DNA of 64,000 nt from Polytrichum commune (taxonomy: Eukaryota; Streptophyta; Polytrichopsida; Polytrichales; Polytrichaceae). The translations under genes were made by a program, and so were the position numbers. A model generated the notes under the pieces. It was not told where the DNA came from and did no database searches. It saw nothing but the letters and a program-made list of their open reading frames with translations. The stretch is from assembly GCA_950295325.1 (NCBI GenBank), contig OX485808.1:42986527-43050526 (forward strand), read 5' to 3'. Below are positions 36,509 to 46,657 of the stretch, one piece after another. Every line of letters starts with the position of its first letter. Positions within the stretch are counted from its first letter, which is position 1.

Positions 36509-36540
36509 AAAGTCTCCAATTAACGAATATAGTGTTCCAT
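36493..36540 (-). repeat. E1 right terminal inverted repeat with CCAT target duplication
   Basis: On the minus strand, AACAC followed by TATATTCGTTAATTGGAGAC and TTT, then a perfect small inverted repeat GAGACTTT-CC-AAAGTCTC immediately inside. CCAT at 36537-36540 repeats 18268-18271. Confidence 0.9.
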
Positions 36541-36904
36541 GGAGCTCCACACAATGACGTGGGCGAACTCGACCACCTCGCGAAGGAAGTCGCGCAAGCC
36601 GGGACGGGCGCGGACAACCTTGCGGTTTATTAGGGTGTCGAGCTCACCGTCATAGTCCCTTTCGTCGGGGTGACGGAAGGGACGCGTGGGGACCCTCGGG
36701 ATGTGTTCGGTGTGACACAACACCCCGTTGAGGTCAAACACGATGAACGGCTTGTTTCGGGTCTGAGGTCCACTGGTGGAGGGGTTGCGACCTATCTCCG
36801 GGGGGTCCTGTGATTAACAATTCGACTAGTTTAATGCTATGATCCAATAAAGAATTTAGCAAACATGAAGATGCAGTATGGAAAAAGACGAAGGGCGAGA
36901 ACAA

Positions 36905-37370
36905 GGGTACATTTGCGAACGATCGTTCGTGAAAGGCCAGCAGTGACCATGCGCACCATTCACGAACGTTCATTTGTGAATGAACCCTATAGTGCATTTA
37001 CGAACGGGCGTTCGTGAAGGAGATGGTCGCAAGGTGGCATCCTTTTACGAGCGTCCGTTCGTGAACGAGGCAGAATTGCACAACAGATTTGAACCCGCAT
37101 GAACATACACAAAACAACCAATGCGAGACGACGCGATTCGATGCAAAAAAATGTTTCATTTATATGAATTCCGTGAAAATTTACAGTTTGTCTCAGATGA
37201 TAATCTATCGTACAGGTTCCTAGGGCAACATGATGCCGTGTCCTACAAAACTGGTCAACCTAAGGAAGCACGCAAAAATGGGCTATCGGAGGTCTCGGAT
37301 GCCGATGTATATAATGCGCCAAAAACACAACGCATGTGGTTAGAGATGTTACGAACGCGCGTTCGTAAAT
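36905..37370. repeat. palindromic motifs in intron 3 of E2 gene A
   Basis: E2-type half-site TTTACGAACG with inverted CGTTCGTAAA. Copies near 36912 (spacer AT), 36959, 36997 (GG), 37043 and 37348 (CG). All lie in the 591-bp intron before the FCP1 exon. Confidence 0.9.
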
Positions 37371-37454
37371 GCATGCGGTAGTCTCAAAGATGAGTTACCT
37401 CGTCATCGGAGGGAGGGGCAGCGGCGCTGGATTGAGCGGCAGCTCCCTCCTCAA

Positions 37455-37870
37455 CGATTAACGAACGCGCGTTCGTCACATCCGCCGCCGCAGGTGCCTC
37501 AGTCTCCATTAGGTCGTCAGCACGCTCCGCCTGAGACGCCTGGGTCTGCTGTATGTCGTCCTCCTCGCCACCCAGGTCGAGAGTCTCCATGTGCACGTCC
37601 CCAATGTATGCGGGGGGATGTCGGTCTTCCGCGGGGCTGTCCTCGACGTCTATCCTCTGGACGCATGCGGTGTCACTCGGGCTCCCCTGCGTGTCCTCCA
37701 CAATGACCAAGTCAGTGTGTCGCGCAGTATCATCGCCCCTTGTCCTATCTAGTAAACTGGGGACGACGGTGAAAGGTGTCGTGTCCGTCTGTGAAGGTAG
37801 TCCTACCCTTGGTGGGGGTGGGGTGAGGACTGTTGGACCTGAAGATTCACGAACGTGCGTTCGTAAATCC
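37455..37870. repeat. palindromic motifs inside E2 gene A coding exon 3
   Basis: Copies at 37458-37477 and 37845-37866 lie within an open, homologous exon and are translated (VTNARSL and DLRTHVRES). The first corresponds in position to the degenerate copy in E1 exon 3 (FAGARPD). Confidence 0.85.
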
Positions 37871-38869
37871 TCGTCCTCACGGATAGCCGCCGAGACTGCG
37901 TCGTGTATGTTGGCGGTGTCCGTGGGCATTGTAGGGGGTGGAGGAGTCCCCACCGGCGTTGGGTGGGGCGCTGGCTGGTAGGAATGTCCTCTCGGGAAAG
38001 GACCGTGCGTGGGGTATCCCGCAGGGAATGGGAATGCTGCCTGAGGGGCCACTGCAAAGTTTTGCAGCCTGGTCAGCATCGCCAGTATGGCGTCCGCCTT
38101 CTCGTTGGAGGACTTCAGCTCCTCCTCAATTTTTCTCATTTTCCGGGCATTCTCCTCTGCAGCCGCAGCCATGTCTTCCTTCATCTTCTGCTCGAGCTTT
38201 GCGTTAAGCTCGGCGACGGAAAGGGCCTCCTCCTTGATCCTCTTGTTCTTGTCGAACTCCACCCCAAGCTCGACCATAATGTCAATGTCCCCCTCGTCCT
38301 CGTCGGAGACCTCGATGATCGCCCCCTCGGGCAACTCCACGTACGGGGTCTTCTTCATCCTCCGTCGCGTGTTGCGGAACAGGTCCAACGTGGGACGGGA
38401 ACGTTGGTCGAGGACATCGAGGGTCTCCATTTTCGGGACCGCCAGCCTTTGCTTGGGGGACACTGACGTCGAACAACCTCCTGGCGTGCCGAAGGGCTCC
38501 GCGCCTGAGGTAAGCGCAGGGAGGACATCCTGGGTGGCACCCACCGAGGATCCAGTATATCTAGCCGGGGTCCCTTGGTATTCTGAAGGCTCCCCCGATG
38601 GGGCCAACAACCGGAGAGGAGGGACATCCAAAGCCTGGAGGATGGCATCGACGTTGACGGAGGGGCCAGGCTCGTCGTCGTCTGTTTCCATGGGCGGCAT
38701 GCCTTCGTCGGCCGGCATGTTGAAGTCCGTTCTGGGCACGGACATGTCAGCTAGGTCCATCGTCGACGCTTTTGTCCTGTGGAACTTGTAATCCTCCTCG
38801 TCGACGGCGTCAATATATGTGTTCACGCACAGCCCCAGCATCTGAGATAAGAAGGCAAAGATTCAGTCA

Positions 38870-40475
38870 TATACGAACGCACGTTCGTAAACATGAAGGC
38901 TTTGAGCGAGGAAATAATAACAAAATAATTCACAAAACAATCATAAGTATCGGCTGCCCATGATAAATTGTTTGGAGCATGCAGTGTTTACGAACGAGCG
39001 TTCGTAAAAAATGGTGTGAGATGGCTTACCATGGCCGCGTAAATAAATTTGCTGCCTCCAAATACGTTGTAGACATTCTCGCTAGTCATTGCCAAACCCT
39101 GCAATATGGAGACGTAGAACTCCATCCTCAGCTCCAGCGCCGGGAAGACAGTGTACAGAGTCTCCTGGAAAAGATCCTTTGGAGGTGGGTGAGGGATGCT
39201 GTATATCTTCTTGAATGTGTTGATCGCCTTTATGGGTGCTCGCCCATTCCTAAGCGCATTGTACGTCAAGAAGATGAGGCTCACCGCTCCCACCTGCTTG
39301 TTGCCTCTGGCCTCGTTTACGGCAACAATCCCCTCCGTCTTCGCTGGCACGTATGTGCTGTGGAAGATGTTGTACTCGAACTTGATCTTGTTCTCATACA
39401 AATCGATGACGACGGATTGCTTCTCCTGCTCCACAATCCACAGCCATACGTGCGGCTCCCTCATGGTCGGAGATTTGTGCTCCATGAATTTCGCCATGAA
39501 AGGGTTGTAAAAAGGCTCCCCCTTCGCGCCCTGTCGCGAGGCACCGGGGATCCCTCTGAAGTCGATGACCGCGAAGGGACAACCCCTTCGATCCTCCCTG
39601 ACCTCGGACCTGCTGAAGGTGCCATCCCACTTGGAAAACGTGGTCCTCTCCAGCCCCGTGGTCACCACACAAAATCTTGCCACGCCCTCGAAGGTGGCGT
39701 TCCTCTTCCTCTCCAAGAAGGAGATGTACCGTTGAAGCTCTTCAGGTTCCGTTTCTGTTTTTTTTGCTCTTTTGTTTCCCTTGAGCTTCAGGACGGCGAC
39801 GTGCTCCTTCACCAGGCTGCGCATTGAGGCACCGTTGATATTGTACAGCGCCTTGAACTCCTTCCATTTTGCCCAGTTGATATCCTCGTCGGCCTGAAAA
39901 AGGTGCATCTCAGGCAATAGGCCGTTAATCTCCCGCATCGCAGCGGTCTTCAGCTTCCTGTGGTCGCACCACTCTTTGATCGAGTACGTGCCGGGTTTAT
40001 GCTTTGGTCTCTTCAAAAATATCTTGGGATAAGGGATGGTCCTTCCGACGGTGTTCCCAAGAACGTGAACCGCACAACGCTGCAAGTCTGATTCAGTCAG
40101 TCCTTGCAGGGCCCTAAAAAATTCCCGCAGTAGAGGCGGGGCCTCTCCGCTCTTCTCTTGAGCATACTTCTCTTTTGTGTCTGGGTTCACCAGATCGTCC
40201 GAGCTGTGAGCGTCGAAGAACTGGGTCTACAACTCCCAGGTGTCTCTGTTGCAGCAAATCAGACGGAGCTCACCTTTGAGCTCCAGAACTGATTTGGTGC
40301 TCGTGGACTTCATGTCGATGGAGGAGAATTTGTCCACCATCGCATCACAGAACGCCTGCAACATACATACGAGGACGTCAGTGTTCAATACTAAATATGA
40401 ACGCACGTTCGTAAGTTGGAAAATTTAGAAATTGTTTAATGCAACATATGCTTTACGAACGCTCGTTCGTGAACT
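38870..40475. repeat. palindromic motifs in introns 1 and 2 of E2 gene A
   Basis: Intron 2 (38842-39029): copies at 38872 and 38987 (spacers CA and AG). Intron 1 (40356-40478): copies at 40397 and 40452 (CA and CT). The last one ends only a few bases from the 5' splice site GTGAGT. Confidence 0.9.
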
Positions 40476-41803
40476 CACCTTCCACTGTGGAGATTGCGTC
40501 TTGGCGTTCTCCCTCTCTTTTGGCGGGCATCCGTGCGCTACCCACACGTCTCTGGCCGCCACTATATTCGCCGCCCAGGAGGCCTCAAATGCCTTGATCT
40601 TGTTTCCGGAATTCAAAAATGTAGATATTTTGCGGAGCTTGTCCCAGTCGTCAGACCAAACCAAAAACGCCTTCCAGTAGCGCAGGTCCGCCTTGAGCTC
40701 GTGCTGGAAGTTATCATCCTTTAGGATGATCTGTGACGCCTCTAGACTGTGTTGTCCATCGATTATCCAGAACTCTCCATTCTGGATTTTTGGCCAATCC
40801 TTCTCTGTGGGGCGTGACAAAAAACCCTTGGGCATCACGCAGACGGTCTGCCTATCCCACTTGACATTGTTCATGAGGTTATTAATCTGCCACTTCACCC
40901 CTCCGCTTTCACGAGACCTCACCACCCACTTGTTAGGGGATTTCTCGCACTTGAAACAATCCACGTTGAAAGTGAAGTGGCGTCCCGTAGGCCAGCAATC
41001 CTTGGAGTAGTTGTTGAAGTCTCGAATGATTTTTGTCGCTTTGGCAGCGTCTGGGTTTTCTCCCTTCTTCAAAGGGGTTGGCATCACTGGCGGAGAACTA
41101 ACCTCAGCGCCTTCCGTCAATCCGGACTTCTCCATCTCGTCCCTCGACCTCTTGGATGGAGTGGATTGTCTGCTGGGCCCTTCTGTCAACCTGCTCCCCG
41201 AATGCACAGGCCGCGGAGCACTTCTCGATCCTCCTGCCCCCGAAGCAGCTGGTTTTTTCGGACTTTTCTTTTTTTTATTTGCCTCCGCGGCAACACTGTT
41301 GTACTTCGAAACATTCAAGGTCAGGGCAGTCAACTTCCTCGCCGTCCAGTGTTGACTCAGGGCATATTTGGTGAAGAGAGCATCCAGGTTGAAATGTTTC
41401 GCATCGGATGCGACATTATTGCATGCATAAGCATAAGAGAATGGGTGCAATAGGTAGTTTAAGAGGAGGTTCACATGGTCTTTTTTATTTTTCATATCCA
41501 GAATAACAAAGTCTCCTTGTGCCTCTACGGACTCTATCTCCCAATTCTTTGTCTGCACCCATTGGTCTGGTTGGTCAGCCCTTGTCTGCAGCTCATAAGT
41601 GAATCGCAATGCAAACAACCCTTCCTCGGTCTTCGTGGGGATGGCCGTCCACTCAGCCATGACTTCTTCTTTTGGGACATAGTTGTCGTTCCCATTGGTA
41701 TCCGAGACTCCCTCTGGAAGGCGCTCCACTGGCACTGCGAACAAGTCAATGGCGTTTCTGCTAGCTTTAGCCATCTGCATCACACAAGAGCAAATCAGAA
41801 TTG

Positions 41804-42295
41804 CTTTTACGAACGTTCGTTCGTAAACAACACCGTGCCATGCATACTATTTTCATAGTGTGATTTTTGGAAATACGAAGTTTTGAATGTTTTATGCATT
41901 TCAGGGTGGTTTCTAATGCATTCACATTGGTTCACATCTTTCACGAACGCGCGTTCGTAATATGAGATACCTGTTTATTAGTATTTTGTACATAACTATA
42001 CGAACGCGCGTTCGTAAAGTCATGCGATATTGTGGAACCTACTGAGTTAAATTTAGTGTTGTGATTGGATTTAAATACTTATATGAATTACAGCATGGAT
42101 ATATCCCTCCATTTTGGATTTAGGGTTTCGAACGCACGTTCGTAAACGTAGTCCTTGGGTTCCAAAGAATCTTTACGAACGCGCGTTCGTAAAATGGTAT
42201 ATATTTTGCGCGGCACATGCATTTACGAACGCGCGTTCATAAATGGTTGTATATTGTGCGCGGTAGAGGTATTTACGAACGCTCGTTCGTAAATG
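41804..42295. repeat. E2 palindrome array upstream of gene A
   Basis: Seven copies of the E2 type, near 41806 (spacer TT), 41941, 41998, 42129 (CA), 42172, 42221 and 42271 (CT). It begins about 30 bp upstream of the gene A ATG, the same relative place as the E1 array. Confidence 0.95.
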
Positions 42296-43420
42296 AGCCT
42301 GTTGTTTGTTTTTATATATATAATTAATAATAACAATATAGTGTCCGTACATATACGAATTCGTATACATACGTATGGCAAGGTCTTGCTTGCTGTGTCT
42401 CAGCAAAGCTTGCACTTGTGCCTGCAAGTGTTCGTCAGAAAGGTGAGATTGAAGAAAAACAATACAATCAAAACATATAGACTTGGAATGTGACAGAGAA
42501 TTCAGAATGAGGATCCGAACTTGACTTCCAAAACACATGCCATTCAATAATGAACAAATATAGACTGTGAAGGATTTGAGAATGGAAGGAATATTGTGCT
42601 TACTCTGAAATTTTACACACCCAAAAGCTGCTTGCTCCCTTGTTGAAAACCCCAAGAAACCCCACAAAAGCAAGGTGATTTGAAAGTCAAATGCACCACT
42701 GCACCACTGAAATTGCCTTCACACTAGTTGTTGCATGCTATGTACAAACCCTAACTAAGACTCTGATGTATATGCAACTTCAAATGCAATATCTCTCAAG
42801 CTGCTACTCTAAAACTTGCAATTATCAAGCTTATAGCTTGAGTATCCTAATCTTAAGCTTCCAACTCTCAAGCTTTAAACTCTACAAACTTTAAACTCTC
42901 CAACTTTCAACTCTTCTAACTCGAGTTCTCTATTCTTAAGCTGCAACTCTCAAGGGACTGTCAATAACTCTCAACACTTGCGCCTACAAAAGAAGTGCAC
43001 CACACAAAACTAAAAAACGCAAGAGCTTCGTCTCTAAACTCTAAACCAACGCGGCGCTCCTCCTCTCTCTGCTCCAAATGAGAATGAGGAAGGAGAGGAG
43101 GGGGCGCGGGGAGGTAGCCCGCGCCTCTAGGGTTTTCCCTCGGGCTGCCACATGGCCGCTTCCCATTGGGGAGGGAAGGGATGGGTCGGGCTAGGAAGAT
43201 GAGGGGATGGGATGGGGAGATAGCATGGGGTGTGGGATGGGTGGATGGGGGGAATGGGTTGGAATTCATTGGGGTTTAGTAATTCAATGTAATCAAAGCA
43301 CATAAATATATTCAATGTGACTTAATAAAGTGATTTGCATGGGGGGCACTAACCGATTTGACATAAATATATGTCATCACAATAAGAAATGCAACTATAT
43401 ATTACACCATTTGCACTTAG

Positions 43421-43455
43421 TTTGAGACTTTCCCAACTCTCTAATTAACGAAAAT
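43421..43455 (+). repeat. relic of an E-family right terminus
   Basis: TTTGAGACTTTCCCAACTCT then CTAATTAACGAAAATA resembles the E1 right end (TTTGAGACTTTCCAAAGTCT then CCAATTAACGAATATA) in the same orientation. No matching left end is nearby. Confidence 0.5.
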
Positions 43456-43923
43456 AATCTAAGTTGGATGTATAAGCAATAAAGGCATGTTAATTTCAAG
43501 CTTTTTAATATGTATATACCTCCATCACATAAACATAAGGAGTCCAATACAAAACATGCATTTTAAATGCTACATCCCCTTCATCTACTTTGGATACATT
43601 GTAAACATCTTCTAGATAGGGAGTATGAATTCAATTTCCACATTGCACATCATGTACTAGGGATTCGATGAAAACCCTACCCCCAACGATGTGTATTAAT
43701 ATGGTGTTTTCAAATATATAGTGTTTTCATAATTGAAATATCTTTCAAGTTTTTAAATGGTTCCTCAAATAATTTAATATAAGATCCATAAAGGTCCCGA
43801 TTTAAGATTGGTGGGAACGGTTTAGGATTTTCTTACAAGAGGTGCAGGAAAATTCAATTTCAAATACTAGGCTTTCAATTCAGTTTATTATGTGTGAACT
43901 TGAACTACTGCATTAAATTTATT

Positions 43924-44165
43924 ATTATATTTGTTAATCAGAGACTTTGGAAAGTCTCAAAATAAATGCAAATGATTTAATATGTGGTTCAAATTCTTAT
44001 TCGGATGAGATGTATTTGTGCCAAATTGGTTAGTGTTGCCCATGCAAATCGCTTTATTGTGTCACATTGAATGTATTCTTGTGTTTTACTTGTTCTTTAT
44101 TTGAATACCATGTTCTGAAATAGTATCCAAAATCATGAAAATGTCCCCAATTACCGAATATGGTG
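43924..44165 (-). mobile_element. about 240-bp deletion derivative (MITE) of the E family
   Basis: One end (TATATTTGTTAATCAGAGAC then TTTGGAAAGTCTC) matches the E1 right terminus, including its small hairpin. The other end, read on the minus strand (ATATTCGGTAATTGGGGAC, then TTTTCATGATTTTGGATACTAT in part), matches the E1/E2 left terminus. Both ends without genes in 240 bp indicate an internally deleted non-autonomous copy. Confidence 0.65.
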
Positions 44166-44336
44166 ATATTTCACCCAATGGTCGTTGAAAGTTTGGCTCG
44201 CATCAAATGTAAGCTACAAATAAATTAAGTTAGTGCAATATGGATTTATGAGTAGTGAATATAGTTTGTATGTAAACCCTGTTATATGAACTACTAGACA
44301 TGCACATCCCTCACAAACCCTAAACCCATACCCATA

Positions 44337-44355
44337 CCCTAAACCCTAAACCCCT
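44337..44355 (-). repeat. interstitial telomere-type repeat
   Basis: CCCTAAACCCTAAACCCC, just over two plant telomere units, preceded by degenerate copies (acccataccca). Confidence 0.8.
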
Positions 44356-44689
44356 AGTTTTTTTTACCATCCGCACTATATGGGGGAATGTTGTGATCCA
44401 ACCTAATAGTGTTGAGTGCATTTTAATTATACAATGCATAAGTGGGACTCCATATAGGTATGGTTTCAATTCATATCATTACACTATCTTATGCACCATT
44501 CCAAATTAATTCAACATTTCCACACAATGTTGAATCAATTCACTATTTGCAAACCTGGAGTTGCATTTGAATTAAGATATAAAGTATATCTAGGCATGGT
44601 TTGAATTCATCTCCTTAATCTACCTTAGTAGCTTGCATGAATTCACCAGACTTTTTATTGGTGTTCATGCACTTGGTGAGTATTTGCCG

Positions 44690-45015
44690 CAATAATGTAC
44701 ATAAATGTAATGTACATAAATGTAATGTATATATATGTAAAGTATAGATATATGTAAGAAACAAATATATAGATATATAGATATATAGATATATATTCAC
44801 ATATATAGAGATATATAGATATAGATATATATTCACATATATATAGGTATATAGATATATATTCACACATATATATAGGTATATAGATATATATTCACAT
44901 ATATATATAGGTATATAGATATATATTCACATATATATTCACATATATATATAGATAATTAGATATATATTTACATATATACAAATATATATATATGTAA
45001 ATATATACATCGATA
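44690..45015. repeat. cryptic AT-rich tandem repeat
   Basis: Repeated ATATATAGGTATATAGATATATATTCACAT units of about 38-44 bp, grading into plain (AT)n-like sequence. Open frames across it are compositional artefacts. Confidence 0.85.
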
Positions 45016-45164
45016 TGTATATAGGAATATACATTTTATTTTTTGGTTCGGGAAACCTTGGTAACACCTAAGGTGTGGAACGGATGAACATATTATCAAT
45101 GCGTGCATGCCATACATATTCAATACAGAAAATTATTTATGTCCCGCATGAATAGAATGGCATA

Positions 45165-45405
45165 TTGTTAGGTTAAAGTAGGCGGCGGGAATCCGCTTTT
45201 CAAAGAGAATCCAAGGGATTTTGAACCACGGTAGAGGAGTACTTAAAGCTCTCCCCCCCATTGCAGAGCTCTTTTTTGCGGGAGACACCAAGTGTGCGCT
45301 CCAGACACCCGACGGAGGGCGCTCGAGCCAGTTTCCTGTGCGTGAACCGTACACTCATAGGTGGCAGACAACCTTATCCCGTAAATACCGCCGCAAATAC
45401 CGGGG
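45165..45405 (+). promoter_or_regulatory. E2 gene B promoter / 5' exon block
   Basis: Counterpart of E1 31140-31490: ATCCAAGGG, GAGTACTTAA, a C-run, CTCTTTTTTGC and CGCCGCAAAT appear in the same order and end at the first palindrome of the array. Confidence 0.45.
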
Positions 45406-46560
45406 ATTTACGAACACGCGTTCGTAAACCTGCAGTGCGCGCATGTGTTTGTGGATGAGATATATCGAGGTTGGTTGGATGTTTACGAACGTGCGTTCGT
45501 AAATACCGCCTTGGCATATATGTACATCCATTAATGTATAGACCCATATACGATTATGCATAGGCACAGACAATATGAAAGTCATATACGAACGAGCGTT
45601 CGTAAATGTACATTTTGGGCATCCGCCGAACATTGGGAATGTGCAAGAGTTTACGAACGCGCGTTCGTAAACCTGCGTAAACCTGCAGTGCGTGCATGTG
45701 TTTGTGGATGAGATATATCGAGGTTGGTTGGATGTTTACGAACGTGCGTTCGTAAATACCGCCTTGGCATATATTTTACATTCATAAATGTATAGACCCA
45801 GATACGATTATGCATAGGCACAGACAATATGAAAGTCATATACAAACGAGCATTCGTAAGTGTACATTTTGGGCATCTGCCGAACATTGGGAATGTGAAA
45901 GAGTTTACGAACGCGCGTTCGTAAATATTGAATGCGCGTAAACGGAGTATGGTACATACTGAAATAACATTAGAGTTTACGAACGTGCGTTCGTAAGTGA
46001 CACCGCTTATTTTCAGAATCCATATACTCATGCATATAAGGGGTATGAAGATGTACATACAATACGATAGTAATTTGCAAACAGAAGGTCAAAAATATCA
46101 ATGATTTCAGCAGATATACATAAGATGAGCGAGAGTTTACGAACGTGCGTTCGTGATTTGCACCTGGGAGTATGTCGATGCATACAGCACGCCTCCCTGG
46201 GCACGCACACAAATATATATGTATTTACAACAAAATATGAGACATAAATACGAACGTGCGTTCGAATTCATTCAGGGAATGTATCTAGACATTGACTGCG
46301 GGATGTGGGAAAATGCTCCATTTGCTCCACATACACATAGTATGGGCGAGGGATGTGTATTTGGGGCACATGGAATAATACATTCATATGCGTCAATGAC
46401 TCTCGGAAGTTTTGTGTACGCATATAACAGGCATCCCTGCACAATTGAAACGGTCCATGTTTTAGTTGACATACAGAATGACGGGGAACATTCGAACGCC
46501 CGTTCGTATATATGCCCAACTCAAACAGAAGCGTGTCTGCATGCAGACGATCGTTCTGTT
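45406..46560. repeat. E2 palindrome array upstream of gene B
   Basis: Copies near 45407, 45482, 45586, 45650, 45734, 45839 (degenerate), 45904, 45975, 46137, 46247 and 46490, with spacers CG, TG, AG, CC and others. A 252-bp block carrying three of them is tandemly duplicated (45430-45680 versus 45682-45930). It ends about 100 bp before the gene B exon. Confidence 0.95.
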
Positions 46561-46657
46561 ATTCCCACTGTGACTTAGGTTTACTAAAATCTTGTCGTAT
46601 TTGTGATTGACTTAGATATGTTGTAATTCCATGTTCGCGTCATTAGGTGGGTTTGCG

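Larger units (their letters stand above)
18272..36536. mobile_element. Element E1: complete 18.27-kb TIR transposon nested in E2
   Basis: The left end is AAGGG then TATATTCGTTAATTGGAGAC then TTT; the right end (minus strand) is AACAC followed by the same 23 bases, so 25 of 28 terminal bases match. It is flanked by CCAT at 18268-18271 and 36537-36540, a 4-bp target duplication inside the E2 gene A coding exon. Contents: gene D, gene A (leftward), palindrome array, a 5-kb non-coding middle, palindrome array, gene B (rightward). The superfamily is not certain: the CACTATA near one end recalls CACTA elements, but the duplication length and the AA start do not fit. Confidence 0.9.
36537..41774 (-). 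pseudogene. E2 gene A (exons 1-3 and start of exon 4): DGQH/ParB-like plus FCP1-like
   Basis: Exons 41774-40479, 40355-39030, 38841-37399, and exon 4 from 36807 to the E1 insertion at 36537, continuing at 18271-17771. All are phase 0 and collinear with E1. Exon 1 has EFWIIDGQHSLEASQIIL, RYWKAFLV and ISTFLNSGNKI. Exon 2 ends FGGSKFIYAAM. Exon 3 has a coiled coil (AAAEENARKMRKIEEELKSS) and many Pro/Thr stretches. Exon 4 opens DPPEIGRNP and reaches FDLNGVLC and VIVWSSM. Lesions: TAG at 40227-40229 where E1 has Trp (a TGG-to-TAG change) and the 18.27-kb E1 insertion. Codons are GC-richer than in E1. The E1-type fusion is thus independently confirmed. Confidence 0.85.
42296..45164. other. E2 intergenic middle
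   Basis: Contains a repetitive 'ctcaagcttcaactct' stretch (42800-42960) and a GC-rich patch with short frames (43020-43260). It also holds a right-end-like relic of the E family (43421-43455), a 240-bp E-family derivative (about 43924-44165), plant telomere-type repeats (44337-44355) and a long cryptic ATATATAG/ATATTCAC repeat (44690-45010). No gene recognised. Confidence 0.5.

Noticed and set aside
18272-36536. E1 as a CACTA (En/Spm) element because CACTATA occurs near one end
   Set aside because: The left end has GGGTATA instead, the target duplication is 4 bp (ATGG/CCAT) when borders are set by the restored reading frame, and gene B does not resemble the CACTA transposase motifs that I know.
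37494-38791. Plus-strand frames up to 234 codons opposite E2 gene A exon 3
   Set aside because: They are antisense shadows of a GC-rich coding exon whose minus-strand frame is conserved with E1.
16302-43455. E2 ending at the right-end-like relic at 43421-43455, making gene B at 46.6 kb part of another element
   Set aside because: E1 has both genes inside one pair of ends, and E2 genes A and B share the same palindrome type. The relic is diverged and lies next to a separate E-family derivative. Not fully excluded.
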